Assembly: GCA_032718475.1 (NCBI GenBank) | Contig: JAUCBJ010001542.1 | Location: forward strand, 17,360-81,359 | Length of the DNA: 64,000 bases | Reading direction: 5' to 3' | Origin: Nemertoderma westbladi | Lineage: Eukaryota > Xenacoelomorpha > Nemertodermatida > Nemertodermatidae | Shown: positions 57,257 to 64,000 of the stretch, one piece after another | Layout of the letters: each line of letters starts with the position of its first letter | Position numbering within the stretch: the stretch's first letter is position 1 | Translations under genes and position numbers: made by a program | The notes under the pieces: generated by a model | What the model saw: the letters and a program-made list of their open reading frames with translations, nothing else | What the model was told of the DNA's origin: nothing | Database searches by the model: none

Positions 57257-58110
57257 GCTTGTATTTATACATATTAGGGTGTATGTTGTTGTTTTTACTG
57301 AAGATCGTTAACTAATTTGTTTTTTAGTTCCTTACCTAGTGTTTTTTTCGATTTGCTTTGTTTTAAGTCGGTGTCTAGTGCGTTCCAGACAATGGCACTG
57401 TGATATTTTAGTGAATTTTGTGTTAGAGATAGTCGGGTCCGTGGTATGCAGAAGTTTTGGCGTGCCATTGATCGAGTATTATAGGAATGTAAAGCGGATG
57501 TTTGCAGGAACAATAATGTAATAAAAGATCGTTTTTTGTTGTTTTGTATTTCCCACATTAATTTGGATGTTTCAAGTATGTGTAGTTTGTCTATAGGTAG
57601 TATATTTAATTGTTTGTATAGTGGTGCCGCATGTTTCCGGTAGTGACTGAAGGTAATTGCTCTAATTAATTTGTTTATTTTAGTTTTAATCGGGTTAATG
57701 TGAACATGTTTAGCAGTTCCCCAGATCACTATACCGTACGTAATATATGGTTGTATCAAAGCGTAGTAAAGTAATTTCATAATGCCTAATGGTAAGATGT
57801 GTTGTAATTTAAAGAAAATACCTATAGATTTTGAAATTTTTTTTAGTACATATGCGCAGTGGTTTTTCCATGTAAGTTTATTATCTATCCATATACCTAA
57901 AAATTTTGTTTGGGTTTTTTTCTTGATTGGTAGGTTTTGCATAATGAAATTATTATATATAGGTTCTTTTTTAAAGGTAAAAATTAGGTGTTCTGTTTTA
58001 TTTAGATTTAGAGAAAGTTGGTTGTCAGTAAGCCAATGTTCAATATTTTGCAGTTCAGTGTTAACAGTGTCAGTCAGTATCGTCGGAAAGTCAGGGAAGT
58101 CTTCATGTCC
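57257..58110 (-). pseudogene. CR1/Jockey-like RT thumb and C-terminal fragment
   Basis: On the minus strand the sequence starts near 58110 with ELQNIEHWLTDNQLSLNLNK, the segment after the catalytic box. It continues TKFLGIWIDNKLTWKNH, KKISKSIGIFFKLQHILP, LIQPYITYGIVIWGTA, NKLIRAITFSHYRKHAAPLY, and a tail with NTRSMARQNFCIPRTRLS and WNALD. It is open from 57942 to 57295 without damage. Catalytic palm and endonuclease are absent. It resembles the shorter fragment at 7139-7351 and belongs to the same broad group. The element's 3' end abuts the 34-bp minisatellite. Confidence 0.87.
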
Positions 58111-58619
58111 TGCATGAACATTTCATGTTTCGTTTGAAGGATTCTCACTCTAATCAAAATGCTTTCCGAGCTTCATGAATAATTAATGTAGTGTGCGAAG
58201 ACTTTAAGTGCTGCATGAAGCCTTCACGTGCTGCGCAAAGGTTTCACATGTTGTGCTAAGGGTTTACGTGCTGCGCATAGTTTCATGGGGTGCGCAAAGC
58301 ATGATCTGCTGTGTAAAAGCTTATTAGATATAAACATATATGGAAATTTTATATAATTGTAAGAGTTTGTTCAAGGTTGTGTCATTATTCCATGAGTATT
58401 TATTAAGAAATGACCAAATGGTAGGTGATCAAATCTAAAGTTAGTACTGTAGTATTCCCAATTGTTTCTTACTTATTTTGTTTCGAAATCAAATCAACAC
58501 TACGTTTAATATACTATTGATTAATTACTATTTTGCTTTAATTTGATTTTATATTCTTATTATATTGTGATTTTGGTGTTTTAAAGAAAAGAACAACCGA
58601 AGTATCCAAGAATCAAACA
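58111..58619. other. Short degenerate repeats, no gene
   Basis: 58110-58330 holds about eight imperfect repeats of a word like TTCACGTGCTGCGCAAAGG, about 25 bases apart. The rest is AT-rich, without a recognised feature. Confidence 0.55.
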
Positions 58620-58651
58620 AATGAATAACTCGACATTGCTAGGACCAGAAA

Positions 58652-59838
58652 ATGAATCGAAAAAACGTCACACAAAAAATTGTTGTCAACCAACGGTTAA
58701 CCAGTATGGAAGAATATGAGATAAACTGCTCAGGTTCAAACTGTAAAATATCTGTACTACTAATTACCCTCCCTGGTGTTAATTTTGGTGAGGTCGACTA
58801 CAGATGCGGTAAATGTCTAAGTGAGCATATGACAGCCGTATTCGCGAAATCGATAAAAGGTTAACAGATTCTGAAACAAAAAGATCTAAATTCGAAGGAA
58901 GATTTGAAAGAAATAAGGAACAACTCGATCTATCAATCCGAAACCAACGCACTCCTATTAATGAAAATTAGAATAACTTGAAGAAATACAGAATAACGCA
59001 TTGAATCAAACGAGTTGCCAAACAAGTTCGCCAAACAGACAAAAATAGACTGTTCATCAATAGAAACCTCCAACTCCAAAGGGGAAGATACTTGGAACCT
59101 AGTTTCTACCGGTGGTAGGAGAATAAAGCGCAAAAGTTATGTGAATGCTGTACAAACGCAAGAAAATGCAAATATTGCTGCACTGACAAAGGAAATCAGA
59201 CGAGAGGAATCTGAGCAGAAACGCCGAGAATGCAATGTAGTAGTGACTGGCTCAACAAGGATGGATAAACAGGGAGATGCGCAGTTCATAGTCGAAGTTG
59301 CTTCATCTCTAGGTATTACAATAACATCTGGTGAGGTACAAACTAAGCGCCTTGGCCATGTTCGTTCAGATGGTTCTCAGCCAATTGCTGTAACTTTCCC
59401 ATCCAAAAAAAGATTTGATTTACTAAAACGAGCAAGAAATCTACGGCAATCGGATCAATATAATAATACAACCCAGATTATAAACCAGAAGAGAGGCGGC
59501 TCAAATATACATTGAAGCAGAAGAAACGCCAACTGCAAACAGAATTACCGGGTGTGAGATTGGTTATCTATGGTAGAGCTGTGCGTGATGCATCCACAAT
59601 TACGAACTCTAACATTAATTCCCGTGATAAACATACCGATCAAACTACTTATAATGGTTGTGTATTCTATAGTTCAACTGTTGGTAAGAATAAGCATCTA
59701 GACACAAGACCTGCTTCTACAGTTGATGAATATCTGCTCACACCTGAGATAGTAGAGTCTGAGGTGGAGGTTGTAGACCACAGGACCACTGCAGAAACCA
59801 ATCTAAATCTGTTAATACAACTAAAGTTAATGGTATAA
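58652..59838 (+). pseudogene. ORF1 of the CR1-like element (zinc finger, RNA-binding domain)
   Basis: The first frame (58652-58864) has a cysteine cluster (CSGSNCK ... YRCGKCL) like the PHD-type finger of CR1 ORF1 proteins. A coiled, charged region follows across stops. The frame 59015-59515 has WNLVSTGGRRIKRKSYVNAV, EIRREESEQKRRECNVVVTG, VASSLGITITSGEVQTKRLG and LLKRARNLRQSDQ. These are typical of ORF1 nucleic-acid-binding proteins. A one-base shift leads into 59512-59838 (KQKKRQLQTELPG). The protein coats element RNA in living relatives; this copy is broken by at least three lesions. Confidence 0.8.
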
Positions 59839-59954
59839 ACTCAGCTCAAATCACAAGAAACTTTTGTGTTGTAAAAACGCAGCCTGATGCTGATAAAATA
59901 AATGATGGCATTACCTTAACTAAAATGTTTTAGTACAATGTTAAAATTACTCAA

Positions 59955-60540
59955 TTGTTGCTATACAATGTAAGAATTTGTTTAACATTAGAAAGAAGAA
60001 AAAATCTTGCTAATGCTTTACTGCTGTTCAACTATGAATTGATATGCCTAACACAAACGTGGTTGACACCAGATATAAAAGATAACGAACTATTTCTATC
60101 TGGATATCAGCTAATACGTGCTGAAAGAGAGACACGAAATTCAATATCAACATGGTGGAGCAATGTTTGCAGTTCGCAATGTGATAAACTATGTGCCGAT
60201 TAAACTCGACATCAATCCTATTCTGTCAAATTTAGCTGCTGCAGCGAAGTGTTCAATAAATGGTAAAACAATAGTTATCGCTTGTGTTTATAAACCTCTA
60301 TCATCCAGCAATTACAGACTAAGTATTGCTGAAATAAACGATTTAAACAACGAGATTTAAATATGCCTAAAATAAACTGGTCTTCATATATATCAACAGA
60401 TGAATATGACAATCGCATATTGTCTATAATTGAGAATTGTGACATGGAACAAATAGTGACATTTCCAACATCGGATGGACACCAGATTTTAGATCTATTC
60501 TGTATTACCAACTCACAACTTGTTACAAATGTTTAAATAG
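59955..60540 (+). pseudogene. Endonuclease domain of the CR1-like element, frameshifted
   Basis: The frame from 59955 reads LLYNVRICLTLERRKNLANA, YELICLTQTWLTPDIKDNEL and LSGYQLIRAERET. A frameshift near 60130 leads to FAVRNVINYVPIKLD and KTIVIACVYKPLSSSN. Further on, INWSSYISTDEYDNRI, TFPTSDGHQILDLFCITNS and, near 60580, SNHQPVLITLH keep the endonuclease layout; the usual SDH is NHQ-like here. Two or more frameshifts and stops make it inactive. Confidence 0.8.
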
Positions 60541-60783
60541 ATAACCAATATATTGATACAAAGTTATACAATTCAAATCATCAACCGGTACTGATAACAT
60601 TACATTCTGGTAATGATGATTCGATGTTAAAACAATTATCACAGATTAATTATAGTTTTTGTAAAGTTGATAAAGCTGCAATTGCACACTACTGTAATTC
60701 TAATCCATTCCAAATTGATGAACACAAAGACATCCCAAAGCCAGCCGCAATACAGACTATAGTTGATGATAATTTAAATAAAT

Positions 60784-60791
60784 GTTATAAT
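60784..60791. repeat. Target duplication GTTATAAT, left copy
   Basis: The same 8 bases occur at 62052-62059 on the other side of the inserted element. The host ORF reads across one copy without a gap. Confidence 0.85.
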
Positions 60792-62051
60792 GGTGTTCGG
60801 ACACTTCCCCCCCGGACACTTCCCCCCCGGACAGTTCCCCCCCGCTCAAGTAGGACACTTCCCCCCCGGACACTTCCCCCCCGGACACTCCCCCCCCCCC
60901 CCAGACACTTCCCCCCCGGACACTTCCCCCCCGGACACCCCCCCCCCCGGACACTTCCCCCCCGGACACCCCCCCCCCCCGGACACTTCCCCCCCGGACA
61001 CTTCCCCCCCCCCAGACACTTCCCCCCCAGACACTTCCCCCCCGCGGACACTCCCCCCCCCCGACTGTTCTAACTTCGCACATTCTTATTTTTCATTTTG
61101 TAAGGTAAACGGACCGCTTGTATCCAGACAAGTTGTATCCAATTTTCCTTTCGTAGCTCAGAAAGTGATCTTTTGCATCCCGATTTTACATTTTATATCC
61201 AAGTTTTATTTATTGGTTTTATCAATGCAATTACATCGTATTGTTTACTAATCTTTAAACAATTAATTATATTAGATGACCTATAAATTCCATCCCCGGA
61301 ATGATATACTGTTTTTATTAACTATAGAATTATAATAATTAATTGTTTTAATTATAGGTATTATTATGTAATAGTCTTCTTCAAATTGTAGCAGATGGGG
61401 ATGAATATTATTGTTGCAATCAAAATTATACCTCTCCAAGGTAATATCGACATGCGTCGACCTGTATTCTGTGTTCAGCATTACATATTGATATACATAT
61501 TACTACTATACATACTATATAGATATTATACACACTACATATTAAATTTCCTGGTTACTTGCAATATTTTTAATAGGATTTTATTGAATTATATAATATT
61601 GTAGTAATTTATATATTAAATTGGTTAACATTCAATACAGCTCCTACTTTAGGATTAGTCAATTTATTATCTGATGATACAAACATGAATTAATTATTGT
61701 AAAGTGGTCTTAAGTCTTTCACCACGGGCACACAGGGAAATGCCGGGGTCTGGGGGCGATAACCCCCAAGAAAAGAAGCGGGGGTTTGGGGGGCGGCAGC
61801 CCCCAAGAAAATAAGCGGGGGTTTGGGGGCGGTAGCCCCCAACAAAAGAAGCGGGGGTTTGGGGGCGGCAGCCCCAATTAAAATAAATTAAAAGAATTAA
61901 AGGAATTAAAAGAAAAACAAACAAAATTTGACTATAAAAATGTTTCTTTTATAATTTTGAAAAAACTTGTCTAGATACAACTTGTCCTGTAACCTGTCCG
62001 GGGGGCAAGTGTCCCGGGGGGAAGTGTCCGGGGGGGAAGTGTCCTAGATCC
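60792..62051. mobile_element. Non-autonomous DNA transposon with GGACACTTCCCCCCC terminal arrays and 8-bp target duplication
   Basis: The left end is GGTGTTCGGACACTTCC, and the right end in reverse complement is GGATCTAGGACACTTCC. About fourteen copies of a 15-mer GGACACTTCCCCCCC fill 60798-61065, and three or four copies in inverted orientation stand at the right (61998-62045). A second inverted pair inside is CAGACAAGTTGTATCCA (about 61125) against TCTAGACAAGTTGTATC-like sequence (about 61970). The centre has no transposase and includes a G-rich tandem repeat (61735-61880). An 8-bp duplication is usual for hAT, P and Merlin elements; the superfamily is unknown. The proline-rich frames over the left array are artefacts. 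Confidence 0.8.
61735..61880. repeat. G-rich tandem repeat, about 40-bp unit
   Basis: Four imperfect units of GGGGGTTTGGGGGCGGCAGC plus CCCCAAGAAAAGAAGC. Each unit contains an inverted repeat (GGGGGC...GCCCCC) and several G-runs, so hairpin or quadruplex folding is possible. Confidence 0.85.
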
Positions 62052-62059
62052 GTTATAAT

Positions 62060-62446
62060 TGGATTTACGATATGATTGACCGCTGTGTACCAAAGCAAAC
62101 TGTTCATCGTTCATCTTTACCTCCATGGGTTAGCCAAAGAACATCGAACAAACTAAACAAACTAAAAACATTGGAATGTAAATTATTATTAAATAAAAAT
62201 CTCCTACAGAAGGTTGAGTTCCTCCGAAGGGAAATAATAATTGATCTCGATGTAGATCAATCAGAATATGAGGATAAATTATCGGATTTAAGGGCAACAG
62301 ACAAACTATTTAAATATTTTAAAAGTCTTCGTCGAACAAATCCAATTCCACCGATGGTAGAACACAATGGGAAAACAGCATGTTTTCCAGTTGATAAAGC
62401 AATTCTATTGAATTCTTTCATTCTGTATTTGTTACACCCGAGTTGA
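62060..62446 (+). pseudogene. Endonuclease-RT linker of the CR1-like element, after the insertion
   Basis: The frame reads MIDRCVPKQTVHRSSLPPWV, RTSNKLNKLKTLECKLLL, LSDLRATDKLFKYFKSLRRT, then TACFPVDKAILLNSF. This is the usual path from the endonuclease to RT in CR1-like ORF2 (PPW, a helix-rich linker, FF..V/L). It stops at 62444. The following frame (62443-62733, VKVILMKLDTSKARGPVKLP) holds the first RT motif and then breaks off. Confidence 0.78.
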
Positions 62447-62759
62447 AAACAATTGAAATTTTACCACCGACGGATTCCACCCACAACCCACCATTATCGA
62501 TGGTGACTGATGATTACGATGTTAGTGTTCCAACAGTAAAGGTGATTCTAATGAAATTAGATACATCAAAAGCGAGAGGTCCCGTTAAATTGCCACCTTC
62601 ATTCTTAAAAGCTTCCACTTCCACTGATAGCATCATCATTATCAATTTTACGAGAAAGGCATTTCCTAAAGGAAATGCAACCACGAAGCTAAGGAAAATT
62701 AAACAAAGGGCCACACTTTGGTTCGCTGCTTAGCCTAGTTTATTAGCATTTGTCAATAA

Positions 62760-64000
62760 TTAACTTCTATTCCCATGGAAACTAGAGTTCTCTGGAACTG
62801 TTGCTTTAACCTTTGAAAAAAAATTCAGTACAGATTGTGGTTCAGATAACACATATACTGAGTTTCAGAAAATATTGTAGTTTATGTCCAAATTACTGAT
62901 TTTCTATCAAAATGCATCTGTTTGCAGTGGTTGTCATGGAAACTGAAAAATAGAACAATGTAATTCGGATGCAGAATAAGTCATATAGTGGGGGTAGGTC
63001 TTGGTCCCAAGTCATAATACTATTAACTTGTGTTTCAAATTATCATTTTAGAAATTTTAACATCTGTTTAGTCTTGTTGCTATGGTAATTGGATTGTGTA
63101 ATTAACCTCGAATGGATTGTATATGGACCTTACAGATGAGTTGCAAAACCCCAAATTTATATTTATTACATTATTTTGCTACAAATAGAGTATTGAATTT
63201 AGACTTGAATGATATAGAATTTAATAAACTCCAGTTACCATGGTAACAAGATATTTCTGGAATGTTTTCAGTTTCACTAAAAGTTCCAACTAGTGGTCCA
63301 GATAATACAATACCCAGTTTCGTAAAATTTTATCGCGAAGTCTATGTCAAAATGAGTAATTTTTGTATAAAAACATCTGTTTTCAGCGGTTGTTAAGGTA
63401 ACTGCAAAATAGAACAATCAAATTCGGACGCAGAATAAGTCATATAGTGGGGGTAGGGATCGGTCCCAAGTCATAACACATTAACCTTAGGCTTCAAATT
63501 AACATTTTATAAATTTTAACATCTGTTTAGCCCGGTTGCCAAGGTAACTGGAATTTCTATTTAACCTCAATCGGCTCTGCTATGGACCTTATAGTTGAGT
63601 TGAGAAACCCCAAGTTTATATCTATTATAGTTTTCCTACAAATAGAGTTATAAATATTGACTTGTAATACATAGACTATTTTTGAAGTCCGTTGCCATGG
63701 AAACCGGATTTTTCCTGGATATGAGACCCAGCCCATAAGATGCGCCTCGACGAGTAGTATATACATGCAAAATTTCAGGGTACTTTTAAAGGCTAGATTT
63801 GCCGGGGGTCAAAAAAAACCAAATCTGCTCCATACAAGTAAAATAGCCCACTATGAATAGACCATCTCAGCTAAGGAAAATCTTTCTTAGCGAAAGTAGT
63901 TGATTTTCCTTAGCTTCGTGGATTTAGTCCAGATTGTGGTTCAGATAACACTTTCCGAGTTTCAGAAAATATTGTAGTTGTCCAAATGTCCAAATTACCG
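62760..64000. repeat. Tandem array of about 153-bp monomers in a 459-bp trimer, each with an X-box-like palindrome
   Basis: Seven palindromic sites related to GTTGCCATGGAAAC are centred near 62775, 62936, 63082, 63240, 63395, 63541 and 63697 (spacings 161, 146, 158, 155, 146, 156). Every third monomer is alike: GCAGAATAAGTCATATAGTG occurs at 62972 and 63431 (459 bp apart), and the word GTCCAGATTGTGGTTCAGAT returns at about 63922. The array runs off the right edge. A minus-strand frame over it (63557-63766) is not supported as a gene. Confidence 0.8.

Larger units (their letters stand above)
58620..62733 (+). mobile_element. CR1-like non-LTR retrotransposon (ORF1, endonuclease, linker), split by a DNA transposon
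   Basis: This is a degraded element in plus orientation: ORF1 (58652-59838, three frames), endonuclease (59955-60540), the region between endonuclease and RT (60624-60791, resuming at 62060), and decayed frames to 62733. The RT catalytic domain is missing on the right. A DNA transposon occupies 60792-62051; its removal together with one 8-bp duplication rejoins the frame exactly (…NLNKCYN | WIYDMIDRC…). Confidence 0.8.

Noticed and set aside
60624-61073. Proline-rich protein (TLPPRTLPPR)
   Set aside because: The frame runs from the CR1-like linker into the 15-mer terminal array of a DNA transposon; an insertion artefact.
52440-64000. Upstream nAChR ligand-binding exons
   Set aside because: No minus-strand frame with the WxPD or first Cys-loop motifs was seen; expected beyond the right edge.

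Overview
The window is eukaryotic, from an invertebrate animal, probably marine. The evidence is three exons, with consensus splice sites, of a nicotinic acetylcholine receptor (nAChR) alpha-type subunit on the minus strand, surrounded by degraded CR1/L2-like and RTE-like non-LTR retrotransposons, a tRNA-derived SINE, an LTR retrotransposon remnant, small DNA transposons and very long tandem repeats. I cannot name the species.

The only host gene I can support is the nAChR gene. It reads right to left: exon 52093-52416 (end of the Cys-loop, loop C with its CC pair, TM1), exon 13942-14038 (TM2), exon 7399-7595 (TM3 and the start of the cytoplasmic loop). The reading phases join exactly. The earlier ligand-binding exons would lie beyond the right edge. 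The later cytoplasmic-loop/TM4 exon was not found.

The intron between the first two exons is about 38 kb, and roughly 70 percent of it is tandem repeat: a 51-bp minisatellite (15797-16486), a 12.4-kb array of 75/80-bp units (21171-33565), and 15-bp satellite arrays (34041-41128 and 44943-52080) that carry a duplicated SINE plus 36-bp minisatellite module and an LTR retrotransposon remnant (41129-44942, with a 5-bp target duplication). The 15-bp array runs to about 12 bases from the splice donor. The next intron (7596-13941) holds two tandem RTE copies and a dead DDE integrase.

Left of the gene (1-7350) are broken non-LTR elements, including an almost intact 1109-codon endonuclease/reverse transcriptase frame. 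Right of exon 52416 come a 34-bp minisatellite in two blocks, a CR1-like RT fragment (57295-58110, minus), and a CR1-like element (58620-62733, plus) split by a DNA transposon with an 8-bp target duplication. The window ends in an array of about 153-bp monomers, each carrying an X-box-like GTTRCC-ATGG-YAAC palindrome.

Nearly all long open frames between 15.7 and 52 kb are products of tandem repeats whose unit length is a multiple of three (15, 36, 51, 75). I do not annotate them as genes.
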